A DNA stretch of 64,000 nucleotides, taken from the NCBI RefSeq assembly GCF_019469425.1, contig NZ_CP048272.1:2046001-2110000 (forward strand), in the 5' to 3' direction. Both the position numbers and the translations under genes were made by a program. This stretch comes from Bifidobacterium asteroides (lineage in GTDB: Bacteria > Actinomycetota > Actinomycetes > Actinomycetales > Bifidobacteriaceae). Shown in pieces: positions 8,619 to 17,429 of the stretch. The stretch's first letter is position 1; each line of letters begins with the position of its first letter. The notes under the pieces are model-generated. The model did no database searches. It was not told the origin of the DNA and saw only the letters and a program-made list of their open reading frames with translations.

Positions 8619-9759
8619 TGATGCGCCTCCAGGTCGGCGGGTCCGCCGCCGAGGTGGGCGATCGGGATGGCACCCGGCCATGAGCAGGACGGTCGAGGCA
8701 GCCGGAGCCATCCCCTACCGGTGGCGCACAAGCTTCCAGGGATGGATGAAATTCAGCGACGACGGCCGGGCAGCCCCAGGAGCCAGCCCCCGATCCGACC
8801 TTGATGAGCTGGAGCTCTGCCTGGTCCATCGCCCCAAGTACGACGACTGGAGCTGGCCAAAGGGCAAGCTGGAGAACCGTGAGACCCACCTGCGGGCGGC
8901 CGTGCGCGAGGTCGGTGAGGAGACAGGCTGTCTTGTCCACCTTGGGCCATACCTGGGAGATGCCGAATATCCCCTGAATAACGAGGGCCGGCGCCGGGGC
9001 GGCAAGGGCGGCAGGCTCAAACATATCTGCTATTGGATGGCGACACCGACCGACTCGGAACACGCCGCCGGTCAGAGCGCACTTCTAGGTCCCATCCACC
9101 GGCCTGATTCCAGGGAAGTCGACCAGATACGATGGGTCGGGGCCTCTGAAGCCCGCAAACTATTGACCCACCCCAGTGACAGAACCATACTGGATGCCTT
9201 CGTGGACCGGGTGGAGCAGGGCGGCATCCGGGCTCGTCAGCTGATCATCGTGCGTCACGGCAAGGCAATTGCCCGGAAGGAGTGGACAGGCAAGGACGCG
9301 AATCGTCCTCTGACCCCCAGGGGCGCTGGCACCTCCTACGCCCTGGCTCGGGAGCTGGCCTGCTTCGCGCCCGACCGCCTCCTGTCCTCCCCCTGGATCC
9401 GCTGTGTGCAGACATTGCGACCCTACGCCGATGAGGTAGGTCTGCCCTTGGAGATGGTGGCCTGCCTGACGGAGTCCTCCTACCACCGCCGCCCCGAACA
9501 GGCCCACAGCTGGTTGGACAGGCAGATGGCCGACCTGCTGACAGGCAACAGAACGACCATGATCTGCATGCATCGCCCGGTCCTGGGAGGTATCTTTGAA
9601 AAGCTGCGCGGGCTGTGCTCCAGCGGATCGCTGTCCAAACGGCTGCCCGATGACTCCCCCTTCATGCCCACCGGCAACGCCGTCGTCCTCAGTCTGACCG
9701 GCGACCCCAATCATCCGACCATCATCGACATACAGAAGGTGACTCCCATTGTCTACTGA
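8590..9759 (+). CDS. MutT1-like Nudix hydrolase fused to a histidine phosphatase domain
   Basis: This 389-residue two-domain protein belongs to the mycobacterial MutT1 family, which sanitises 8-oxo-dGTP and hydrolyses diadenosine polyphosphates. The N-terminal Nudix domain has the full box from G92 to G113 (G-x5-E, then REVGEETG). The C-terminal phosphoglycerate-mutase-like domain has the catalytic RHG triplet at residues 222-224 (IIVRHGKA) and the [10 protein letters not shown] element. The start overlaps ppk by 29 bases. An in-frame ATG at 8680, just before the conserved [12 protein letters not shown], may be the true start. It is probably co-transcribed with ppk, coupling nucleotide clean-up to polyphosphate metabolism by proximity. 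Confidence 0.92.
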   Translation: MPEPPGPGDDDAPPGRRVRRRGGRSGWHPAMSRTVEAAGAIPYRWRTSFQGWMKFSDDGRAAPGASPRSDLDELELCLVHRPKYDDWSWPKGKLENRETHLRAAVREVGEETGCLVHLGPYLGDAEYPLNNEGRRRGGKGGRLKHICYWMATPTDSEHAAGQSALLGPIHRPDSREVDQIRWVGASEARKLLTHPSDRTILDAFVDRVEQGGIRARQLIIVRHGKAIARKEWTGKDANRPLTPRGAGTSYALARELACFAPDRLLSSPWIRCVQTLRPYADEVGLPLEMVACLTESSYHRRPEQAHSWLDRQMADLLTGNRTTMICMHRPVLGGIFEKLRGLCSSGSLSKRLPDDSPFMPTGNAVVLSLTGDPNHPTIIDIQKVTPIVY

Positions 9760-10468
9760 CAGCAACTCCAGAATCGGCTCATCCTCAATCCGATCCTCCC
9801 GCACGGGATTTGTGGCATCCGGCACCGGAGCATCCCGGCCCTCACGCCCAGGCCAGCTGGACCCAGCCATCGCCGACCAGCTCTCCGGAGGCATGGACCC
9901 GCAGCAGATCAGCGAGATGAGCCACGTGTCGGCAGCCTCCCTGCTGGACCGAGTCCACCACAGCGCCGACCCGGACATCGTAAAACGGGTTCTGACCCTG
10001 GTAGACCGCGAGGGTGTGGATGTCGTGGCCGAGCTCTGGAGTGACAGCGACCCCGACTCTCTGCCGGGCATTCTTTGGCGGCTCTACATGCTTCGCAGCT
10101 GGATGCGTAAGGACGCTGATGGAATCAGTCGTCTGTGGCGGCTGGGCGAGCCCACCGACACTGCCGCATCAGCTATAGCCGGGGTGGATCAGGCCCCGGA
10201 AGCCGATGACATCATCCGAACCGCCGACTCCATCCTCTCCGGAGCCTTCACCGGCGACTTCGCCATAGCTCTGGAACGGGCCGGAGCCTTCTGCGACGTG
10301 ATCGCTCGCGGTATTAAGACCGCCATTCGGGATGCCCAGAGCCGGCAGCTGGACGGCCAGGAGGCCGAGGAGGTGGATGCGGCACAGCGCACCGTCAACT
10401 CCCTTAATCAGACGGCCCGTGACTTCATGCGGGGCGCCTCGCTCTGGCGGCGGGGACGGCTGGAGTAG
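9749..10468 (+). CDS. Conserved-looking protein of unknown function
   Basis: A 239-residue soluble protein with no family I recognise. The first 45 residues are Ser/Arg/Gly rich and probably disordered. The rest is predicted mainly helical, with segments such as VKRVLTLVDREGVDVVAELW and GILWRLYMLRSWMRKD, and no membrane segment. The start is a TTG at 9749, chosen because AGAAGGTG lies eight bases upstream, inside the end of the Nudix gene, giving an 11-base overlap. Tight coupling to ppk and the MutT1-like gene suggests one transcript. The regular codon use supports a real gene. Confidence 0.75.
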   Translation: MSTDSNSRIGSSSIRSSRTGFVASGTGASRPSRPGQLDPAIADQLSGGMDPQQISEMSHVSAASLLDRVHHSADPDIVKRVLTLVDREGVDVVAELWSDSDPDSLPGILWRLYMLRSWMRKDADGISRLWRLGEPTDTAASAIAGVDQAPEADDIIRTADSILSGAFTGDFAIALERAGAFCDVIARGIKTAIRDAQSRQLDGQEAEEVDAAQRTVNSLNQTARDFMRGASLWRRGRLE

Positions 10469-10715
10469 AATCAGTCACCCTTCACGCCGGAAGCGTAAGC
10501 CTGCCGTGAACAAGGATCAGACCCTGGCATGCCCTACAATGGAGACTGCGTCGGACCATGGCTAAGCCCCGGGCTCCGTTTGTTGCCGCTGCGAGCGGCG
10601 TTTGCGCCGACAGGCGCTTACATGGTTCGGCGTTTTCATTTCCATTCCCGAATCGAAAACAGCATGGCTTGCCGGTCGCTACCAGAAGCCGACCCGCTGG
10701 GCTACGCTGAGAGGT
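10469..10715. other. Intergenic region before upp
   Basis: These 247 bases contain no convincing gene, hairpin with T-run or clear promoter. I see nothing beyond the presumed upp promoter. Confidence 0.5.
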
Positions 10716-11354
10716 ATGGAACTTCACGTACTGGAACACCCGTTGATCGAGCATAAGCTGACCGTACTGCGGGACAAAAACACCCCTTCCAACACTTTCC
10801 GCGAGCTGATCAGCGAACTGGTCATGCTTGAGGCCTACGAAGCCACCCGCAATCTGGACATAGAGGATCACCCCATCGAGACCCCTGTCGCTCCCATGGT
10901 GGGCAAGAAGCTCTGCTCCCCGCGCCCCATGGTTGTTCCCATCCTGCGTGCCGGGCTGGGCATGCTTGACGGAATGACCCGTCTGTTGCCTACCGCTGAG
11001 GTCGGATTCCTCGGTCTCAAGCGCGACGAGAACACCCTGGACATCATCACCTACGCCAACCGCCTGCCTGAGGACCTCTCCGGCCGTCAGTGCTTCCTGC
11101 TGGATCCCATGCTGGCCACCGGCGGCACCCTGATCGCCGCCACCAAATACCTGGCCGAGCGCGGCGCCAAGGACGTGACCTCCATCAACATTCTGGCCGC
11201 TCCCGAGGGCCTGAACCGACTCAAGGAGGAGATGGACCCCTCCATCAACCTCAAAGTGGTGGTCTGCGCAGTCGATCAGAAGCTGAACGAGCACGCCTAC
11301 ATCGTGCCCGGCCTGGGCGATGCCGGCGACCGCCTTTACGGCGTCATCGACTGA
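10716..11354 (+). CDS. upp: Uracil phosphoribosyltransferase
   Basis: This 212-residue cytosolic pyrimidine salvage enzyme joins uracil and PRPP to make UMP. It starts [20 protein letters not shown], the standard N-terminus of the family. It carries [13 protein letters not shown] for substrate contacts and the PRPP-binding loop DPMLATGGT from D130. It ends with the uracil-binding [12 protein letters not shown] motif. GAGAGG lies very close to the ATG at 10716; upstream in-frame starts would add non-homologous residues. A strong terminator follows, so it is the end of its transcript. Confidence 0.97.
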   Translation: MELHVLEHPLIEHKLTVLRDKNTPSNTFRELISELVMLEAYEATRNLDIEDHPIETPVAPMVGKKLCSPRPMVVPILRAGLGMLDGMTRLLPTAEVGFLGLKRDENTLDIITYANRLPEDLSGRQCFLLDPMLATGGTLIAATKYLAERGAKDVTSINILAAPEGLNRLKEEMDPSINLKVVVCAVDQKLNEHAYIVPGLGDAGDRLYGVID

Positions 11355-11368
11355 TTCTGTTCTTTCTT

Positions 11369-11409
11369 CGGTGGGGATCGTCGCGCATTGACGATCCCCA
11401 CCGTTTTTT
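11369..11409 (+). terminator. Strong intrinsic terminator of upp
   Basis: CGGTGGGGATCGTC at 11369-11382 pairs perfectly over 14 bases with 11390-11403, around a seven-base loop, and is followed by six T. Confidence 0.95.
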
Positions 11410-11512
11410 ATAAGTAGACAGAACGCCGTTCAATCTCCCCTTTTTCCCGACTTGCGATGATAGGCTTCCCCTAGGGGTCGAATAGTCACGATTGCCCGGG
11501 GAGAGGCCGATC

Positions 11513-12910
11513 ATGGTTGAATCAATACAGGTCATCGACGACGGCGACAGCATGGCAATACTGGGGGACCTCGAAGCCATCGACGGGTTCCTGCAGTCGC
11601 ACCATCTGCAATCATTGGCCGAGCCCATCAATCCCCATACCGACCGAGGGTACCTATCGGGAATGGTCGCTCAGGTCCTTGGCGATAGGGCTTTATCCGG
11701 CAAATGGGTCAGGCAAGACGGGAAGGTCCCCAAAGCCCTCAGCCAATATGACCTGCACCGGGACCAGCGCACGGGCCTGTCCGCAGGCACGGTCCTGGTG
11801 AAGGATGGCGAGGAGGTCCAGGGTGGGCAGCGGTTCCTGGACGGTTGGAAATCCGCCCTTTCTCCGGTCATGCTGACCAACATCGGTGCCCTTATAACCC
11901 AGTATGAGCTTCAACAGACCATGCAGGCCATGGTGGAGTACCTGCGGAGAATCGACAAGCATGTGGACGACATCCTGCGCGCCCAGCGGGACACGGTCCT
12001 GACCAACATGGTCGGGGTCAACCTGGTCATCGAAGATGCCCTGGCCGCGCGCAACCAGATCGGGCACGTTTCACAGACCACCTGGGACAAGGTGCAGGCC
12101 ACGTCGTTGGCCATCGCCCAGACGCAGGCTTACGCAATCCGCCAAATCAATGTCATCACCGAGAAGATAGGTGATGGATCAGGGGTCCATGACCTGGGCA
12201 CCGACATGGGGAATTACCGGGATCAGATCAATGAGTGGCTGGCCGTCCTGGCCAGATCACTCCAACTGCAGGATGCCAGCACGATCCTGGAACTGGACCG
12301 GGTCGCCCAGGTGGAACCCGATGAACTCGACCAACACCGCCAGGCGGTGAAGACCGCGCGTGAACACCGTGTCCGTGTCATTTCAGAGAATGCCGACCAT
12401 CTACTCAAGCAACTTGATCAGACAGCAGAAAAAGCCAACAAGGAGGTTCTGCTCCATCCCCAACAGTCGCCACGAATAGTTGATTACTGCAACCTGATCA
12501 AGCAGGACATGGCGGAATTCGGCCAGGGCATCGGACTGGACCGGAACAGCGACCCCCTCACCTCCCGACCCTGGCTGGATGCAGCCCGTGATACCACGTC
12601 CCAGATCATGGAAACAAGCAGGGAGGGCGTCGATACCGCACGCAACATCGGCGGGCAGGTTCTAGGAAAGACCCTGAAAGGCGTAAGCACCGCTTGGGAT
12701 CTGAGCGGCCAGGCCCTTGACCGGACCAAGGGAGGTGTGGACAATGCCCGCGACCTTGGTGACCAGGCCCTGAACCAGGCCAAGGAGCTCGGTGGCAGGA
12801 TAGCCGGCTCCGTCTCCCGCCAGTCGTCGGAAATTCTGCATAACGCCAATCTGAAAAAGAGAATAACCCACCTCTTCCACTCAGATGAGCACAATCAGGA
12901 TCCCCAATAG
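11513..12910 (+). CDS. Unknown helical protein with C-terminal 18-residue repeats
   Basis: A 465-residue protein I cannot assign. It starts at the ATG at 11513 with GAGAGG seven bases upstream. The middle is strongly helical (for example LITQYELQQTMQAMVEYLRR and NQIGHVSQTTWDKVQATSLAI), and there is no signal peptide or membrane segment. Near the C-terminus three 18-residue repeats run in tandem at residues 371-424, each of the form (E/K/G)GV(D/S)(T/N)A(R/W)(N/D)(I/L)(G/S)(G/D)QxLxxxx. These resemble amphipathic surface-binding or LEA-like helices. It is a single gene with its own promoter region behind the upp terminator. Relation to TelA-type proteins was considered but is not supported by motifs. 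Confidence 0.7.
   Translation: MVESIQVIDDGDSMAILGDLEAIDGFLQSHHLQSLAEPINPHTDRGYLSGMVAQVLGDRALSGKWVRQDGKVPKALSQYDLHRDQRTGLSAGTVLVKDGEEVQGGQRFLDGWKSALSPVMLTNIGALITQYELQQTMQAMVEYLRRIDKHVDDILRAQRDTVLTNMVGVNLVIEDALAARNQIGHVSQTTWDKVQATSLAIAQTQAYAIRQINVITEKIGDGSGVHDLGTDMGNYRDQINEWLAVLARSLQLQDASTILELDRVAQVEPDELDQHRQAVKTAREHRVRVISENADHLLKQLDQTAEKANKEVLLHPQQSPRIVDYCNLIKQDMAEFGQGIGLDRNSDPLTSRPWLDAARDTTSQIMETSREGVDTARNIGGQVLGKTLKGVSTAWDLSGQALDRTKGGVDNARDLGDQALNQAKELGGRIAGSVSRQSSEILHNANLKKRITHLFHSDEHNQDPQ
12623..12784 (+). repeat. Three 54-base (18-residue) tandem repeats
   Basis: Inside the preceding gene, residues 371-388, 389-406 and 407-424 align as repeats sharing GV, a central A, and GQ(A/V)L. They are protein-level repeats and the DNA has diverged. 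Confidence 0.7.
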
Positions 12911-13230
12911 CCAGTCTCGGGATAGTACGAATGCCGTCCCTGCCAGTTCCTCTCCGATTCGTTTCCATGTACCGACCGAGCGACCCAGAGTCCCAGCCTT
13001 CCAAGAGCCAACCCGCGAACGGCCTTAGCTGACAGATTTTGCCCATCCGAGCATGCCCGGCATCTCCATGCCGTATTTCCTGCTGTAATCAGGTACCCTG
13101 ATTCATCACTGATCCGACCCCGAAAACACCCTGAGGGGCAGTCCTTTCTGTGCTCGAATGGTGGTATCCGAACAATCGGGATGCCCCCGATGAGACGGAC
13201 CCATGGAAATCGGATGGAGGGACTCCGGCT
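12911..13230. other. Intergenic region before the FtsX-type permease
   Basis: About 320 bases with no terminator hairpin or RNA signature that I can see. An open frame extends the permease upstream to a GTG at 13150, but its codons look non-coding. Confidence 0.5.
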
Positions 13231-15291
13231 ATGCAGACGACGAGGACGAACAGGGCACCATACCCAAATGCCGGAACCAGAACCGGAACCGTCAGGAGGC
13301 CTGATCTGCTTTCTTTGGTCTCATCCCTCCTCCATGAGCATCGAGCCTCTTACACGGTCATGGTCCTGGCGGTCATTGCCTCATCTGCGCTGACCAGCGC
13401 CTGGGTCCAGGTCGCCTTGGCCGCGCGGATGGGCGACGGGATGCCGGACATGCAGACCCTGAGCGTCTTCGACCGCACAATGGCACAGAGCGCACAGGAA
13501 GCTGCCAAACAGCTGTCCATCATGGCCGCTTGTGTCTGTGGGTTCATCTCGATCTTCCTGGTCATCACCTCCGTAGGATTCCTGATTGAACGTCGCCGGC
13601 GCGAGTATGCCATGATGCGTCTTTCCGGAGCCTCCCCCAGGCTGGTGCGACTGATCTGTCTGCTGGAGTTCATCATTCCTTTGGGCCTGGCCGACCTGAT
13701 CGGCAGTGCGGCAGGCTGCTCCCTGGTTCCCTTCTTCGCCAAGTCCCTCATCAACTCGGGTCTCGAACAGCTGAGCATGACTGCCCGGCCCCATCCCGAG
13801 GGGGCCCTCATCTCCTTCGGCGGCATCCTTCTGGCCTGCCTGATAGGGGCCTGGTTCGCCGCCAGAAGGATCACATCCATATCTCCCATCGAGGCCATGC
13901 AGGCCTCGGAGCACCGGGCGGGAGCCAAGCCAATCGGTCCCTTGCGCCTGGTGACCGCCCTGGCAGGCCTGGTCGGCGGCCTGGTCCTGGTCTTCCACAA
14001 CTTCCACAGCATGGATGTGGAGAGTCAGATTCTGGCTGCCACCGGCTGCATGCTTGTCGCCGTCGGCGCTCTGGCCCCCGTCCTGGTGTCTGCCTGCAAC
14101 AATCTGATAGGCATCCCCTTTCAGCTCATCTCCCACGGTTCCGGTCTCCTGGCCAGGCAAAGAGCGTACAAGGAAAGCCGCAGTTCCACTGCAATAGCCC
14201 TGCCCGTCATCCTGATGCTGGTCATCATGACCGGCATGCTGAGCATGGCCAGAACGAGCTGGGCCAACTCAGCCATCGACCGATACAAGCCGGTCGCGGC
14301 CGATGTCGTGATCAGTGCAGGAAGCGAACGGACAGGGGACCTGGACCGGCGACTTCAGTCTTCATCGGACATCGAATCCGCCGTCACCTACAGCAAGGAT
14401 GTCTGGAGGGTGGAAGAAGACAGAACCAGCGCGGCCGATGATGAGGAGACAACGGACAACCTTCCCGCCATCACGACCATGCACATCAACAAGGCTGGCA
14501 ATGCCACCGACAAACTCAGCCCCAACTTCGTCAAGGGATCCGCTGACGACCTGGGCCCGGGCAGGATTGCCGTCACCCCGAATTGGTCCTTGTACCACAA
14601 CAAGCAGGACCCCTTGGGGCACAAGCTGGACCTGGTCGACAAGAACAACCGACGCCACACAGTAACCATCACCGCCGTAGTTGACATGACCCCCACAGGG
14701 CAGACGGAGCAATACCTGAGTACGGATACCGGCCTGATTGATCTGGCACCCGACCCCAGGGGGCTGACCACCCTGGTCAAGGCCGCCCCGGGAGTCCAGA
14801 CGGACGACCTGGCCAGTCGGCTCAACGGTTCATGGGACCATAAGGACATCAAGGCGCGCACCAGGAAAGAGCACATCAGGTATGACATAGGCAGGTCCCA
14901 GGAGGTGCAACGGGCCCTGCCCAAGATGGTGGGTGGAGCCGTCATCCTCACATCCATCTTCCTGGTCCAATCCTGCGCCATCGCCGTCAGCGAGCGCCGT
15001 CAGGAAAATCGCAGGATGCATGCCGCTGGTGTTTTACGCGGAACATTGGTCCGCGCCTCCGTCTGGGAATCGGTGATTGACACCCTTTCGGCCACCCTTC
15101 TCTCGGCCCTGGCCATGGTGGGTGTGCTGGCAATCATCTTCAGGGCCTTGTCGAAGCAGGTCGACATGGACATGGTGCCCCTGCCATACGATTACTTCCT
15201 CATCATGGCCTTGTGCGCGATGGCCCTGGCCGCCCTGATCTCCGGTCTCTACGGCTGGTTCAGTTCTTGGGCAGATAGGACTCGAAGATGA
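13231..15291 (+). CDS. FtsX/MacB-type ABC transporter permease
   Basis: This 686-residue membrane protein has two FtsX-like permease halves. The first half has an N-terminal membrane segment (YTVMVLAVIASSALTSAWVQ), then a three-helix FtsX block including GFLIERRRREYAMMRLSGAS. A large extracytoplasmic region (about residues 340-570) follows, with a further membrane segment and a final helix pair near the end. The ATG at 13231 is preferred because GGAGGG lies nine bases upstream; the alternative is a GTG at 13150. Such permeases work with an ATPase to export peptides or antibiotics or to signal envelope stress. No ATPase gene is adjacent. The 3' end overlaps the convergent GDPD gene by 32 bases. 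Confidence 0.85.
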   Translation: MQTTRTNRAPYPNAGTRTGTVRRPDLLSLVSSLLHEHRASYTVMVLAVIASSALTSAWVQVALAARMGDGMPDMQTLSVFDRTMAQSAQEAAKQLSIMAACVCGFISIFLVITSVGFLIERRRREYAMMRLSGASPRLVRLICLLEFIIPLGLADLIGSAAGCSLVPFFAKSLINSGLEQLSMTARPHPEGALISFGGILLACLIGAWFAARRITSISPIEAMQASEHRAGAKPIGPLRLVTALAGLVGGLVLVFHNFHSMDVESQILAATGCMLVAVGALAPVLVSACNNLIGIPFQLISHGSGLLARQRAYKESRSSTAIALPVILMLVIMTGMLSMARTSWANSAIDRYKPVAADVVISAGSERTGDLDRRLQSSSDIESAVTYSKDVWRVEEDRTSAADDEETTDNLPAITTMHINKAGNATDKLSPNFVKGSADDLGPGRIAVTPNWSLYHNKQDPLGHKLDLVDKNNRRHTVTITAVVDMTPTGQTEQYLSTDTGLIDLAPDPRGLTTLVKAAPGVQTDDLASRLNGSWDHKDIKARTRKEHIRYDIGRSQEVQRALPKMVGGAVILTSIFLVQSCAIAVSERRQENRRMHAAGVLRGTLVRASVWESVIDTLSATLLSALAMVGVLAIIFRALSKQVDMDMVPLPYDYFLIMALCAMALAALISGLYGWFSSWADRTRR

Positions 15292-16351
15292 TGCCGTCGA
15301 AATCCGGGCCGGCGGTCTCCTGGGCCTGTTCGGAACGGATGGTCCAGGCGATTGGGACCCCGCCGAGGAATCGGTAGAGACGCATGGGCACAGAGTGGCC
15401 GCCATGCCACTCGCAGGCCACGAAGTCCGGCCGGCCCAGCCAATTGAAGAGGAGGGAGCCGGCAATCCACCGCAGGGCCGAATCGAAGGAGTCCACCCGA
15501 CCGTGGTATGGGGCCACCAACTGCCCTCGGATCACCTCGGGCCGGTGGGCCCGATACCAGGCAAGCGCCAGGACATTGAAGGATTCGATGACATAGTCCC
15601 CGCGATAAGCGGAAAGGAGGGCATCGGTCTTGCTCATGAGCTCCCTGTCCAATCCGCCATCCATCTTGATCTCGACGATCAGGGGCGCCCGGCCATCCAC
15701 CAGCGCAAGCACTTCGGACAGAAGGGGTACGTGCGGGGCTTCAGGATTCCCTACCTCCCCATCTACTGTCTGCCCGCCTCGACCTCCGACATGATCGGCA
15801 TGCATCGGGCCCCTGTCATCGGGGCCATCCGCCGCGTTTTCCCTAGGGTAGAGGGGAATCTGCTGCAATTGCGCATAGGTCAGGTCCGCCACGGCACAAT
15901 TGACACCCGCCACCCGTTTTAGGTCCCCGTCATGGATGACCACCACCTGGCCGTCGCGGCTGAGGTGGACGTCCAACTCGATGCCATAGCCGGCTTCACA
16001 TGCGGCCTCGAAGGCAGGCAAGGAGTTCTCCGGAGCCACTGCCATGGCGACCTCATCCGGCCTCCCCGACGATGCATGCCTGCCAGCCGATCTTGCTGAT
16101 TCGACCTGCAGACACTCGTGGACCCGGTTCAGATACGCCGTCCGCGCTGGGCCGGGCTCGTCCGAATCCATACCAGACCCGGCATCGTGCAATCCCCTAT
16201 GGGCATATGGACGGCAGGAGAGGCTCGTCGGCCGTCTCCTGCCCGCGACCACCGAAAGCCCCGGTGCCAGGGCCCAGCACCATGCCCCCAGCGCCCCGAG
16301 ACTCAAACCCAGGGCGACCTTGCCAATCGAATGTCCCTTGGACCTCATCAT
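15260..16351 (-). CDS. Glycerophosphodiester phosphodiesterase family protein
   Basis: This 363-residue enzyme cleaves glycerophosphodiesters to glycerol-3-phosphate and an alcohol. A hydrophobic N-terminal segment (about residues 11-37) probably anchors or exports it. The GDPD core shows AHRGLHD (catalytic His), then PENSLPAFEAACEAGYGIELDVHLS with the metal-binding Glu and Asp residues, then GQVVVIHDGDLKRV with the second catalytic His. A Gly/Asp-rich insert lies before the ENS motif. The C-terminus contains ACEWHGGHSVPM and AWTIRSEQ, typical of the fold. It is convergent with the permease gene and divergent from the aldo-keto reductase. Confidence 0.9.
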   Translation of the reverse strand: MMRSKGHSIGKVALGLSLGALGAWCWALAPGLSVVAGRRRPTSLSCRPYAHRGLHDAGSGMDSDEPGPARTAYLNRVHECLQVESARSAGRHASSGRPDEVAMAVAPENSLPAFEAACEAGYGIELDVHLSRDGQVVVIHDGDLKRVAGVNCAVADLTYAQLQQIPLYPRENAADGPDDRGPMHADHVGGRGGQTVDGEVGNPEAPHVPLLSEVLALVDGRAPLIVEIKMDGGLDRELMSKTDALLSAYRGDYVIESFNVLALAWYRAHRPEVIRGQLVAPYHGRVDSFDSALRWIAGSLLFNWLGRPDFVACEWHGGHSVPMRLYRFLGGVPIAWTIRSEQAQETAGPDFDGIIFESYLPKN

Positions 16352-16518
16352 CGCCTCCCGCCGTCAGGTATGTCACCATCCACGCTAGCATCATCGGAAT
16401 GTAAAACCGGGGTCGTCAATTTGACTTCGAGTGGCTTCACAGGCATATGGTGGACTAAAAGGGCAAAGCGGTTCCATCATCCGCTCCGCCCCATCGGTAT
16501 CAGAGAAGAGGCCAGACC

Positions 16519-17379
16519 TTGCACGAGACTCAATCCACATCAATCCCGACTGTCACGCTCAACAACGGTGTCCTCATGCCCATGGAGGGCTTCGGTGTCT
16601 ACCAGATCGCCGACCACGACGAGTGCCGGCGTTCCGTCATGGATGCCTTGGAGGCAGGGTATCGGGCCATCGACACGGCCCAGGCCTATGGAAACGAGCA
16701 GGCCGTTGGAGATGCCCTGGCCCAGAGCGGCCTCGACCGCGACCAGGTCTTTCTGACCACCAAGGTCTGGATCACCAACTACGGATACGACAAGACCAAG
16801 GTCTCGGTCGAGGAGTCCATGAAGAAGCTGGGCACGGACCACCTGGACCTGGTCCTCCTCCACCAGCCCTTCAACGACTACTACGCAGCCTGGCATGCCC
16901 TTGAGGACCTCTATGACCAAGGTCTCCTGCGGGCCATCGGCGTCTCGAACTTCTATGCCGACCGCTATGTGGACCTGGTCAAGTTCAACAGAATCGTCCC
17001 CGCCGTCAACCAGCTGGAGACCCATGTCTTCCACCAACGCCCCCAGGAACGTGCCTACATGGACAAGTACGGCACCCGGATCGAATCCTGGGGACCCTTC
17101 GCCGAGGGACGCCAGGGTATGTTCACCAACCCGACCCTCACCGAGATCGGGCAGGCACACGGCCGGACCGCGGCCCAGGTGGCCCTGCGCTTCCTGGTTC
17201 AGGACGGGGTCATCGTTATTCCTAAGACCACCCACCGCGAGCGCATGCGCGAGAACCTTGACATCTGGGACTTCCAGCTCAGCGACCAGGAGATGGACCG
17301 GCTGCGGGCCATGGATACCGGCAAATCCGCCTTCATGAACCACGAATCCCCCGAGACCGTGGAGGACTTCGCCAACTGA
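16519..17379 (+). CDS. Aldo/keto reductase (AKR5-like)
   Basis: This 286-residue NADPH-dependent carbonyl reductase is of the 2,5-diketo-D-gluconate reductase type. The catalytic tetrad is complete: Asp52 and Tyr57 in DTAQAYGNE, Lys82 in TTKVW and His115 in LLHQP. The NADPH-binding IPKTTHRERMREN motif lies near the C-terminus. The start is a TTG at 16519 with AGAAGAGG seven bases upstream. It appears to be a single-gene transcript, divergent from the GDPD gene. The physiological substrate cannot be read from the sequence. Confidence 0.92.
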   Translation: MHETQSTSIPTVTLNNGVLMPMEGFGVYQIADHDECRRSVMDALEAGYRAIDTAQAYGNEQAVGDALAQSGLDRDQVFLTTKVWITNYGYDKTKVSVEESMKKLGTDHLDLVLLHQPFNDYYAAWHALEDLYDQGLLRAIGVSNFYADRYVDLVKFNRIVPAVNQLETHVFHQRPQERAYMDKYGTRIESWGPFAEGRQGMFTNPTLTEIGQAHGRTAAQVALRFLVQDGVIVIPKTTHRERMRENLDIWDFQLSDQEMDRLRAMDTGKSAFMNHESPETVEDFAN

Positions 17380-17429
17380 TTCAGCATCAGACAGTATCTG
17401 TATCTGTGCAGGATGGGCGGGCTCTCAGT

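Noticed and set aside
11513-12910. TelA-type toxic anion resistance protein
   Set aside because: The helical middle resembled this type at first sight, but none of the family's characteristic segments could be matched.
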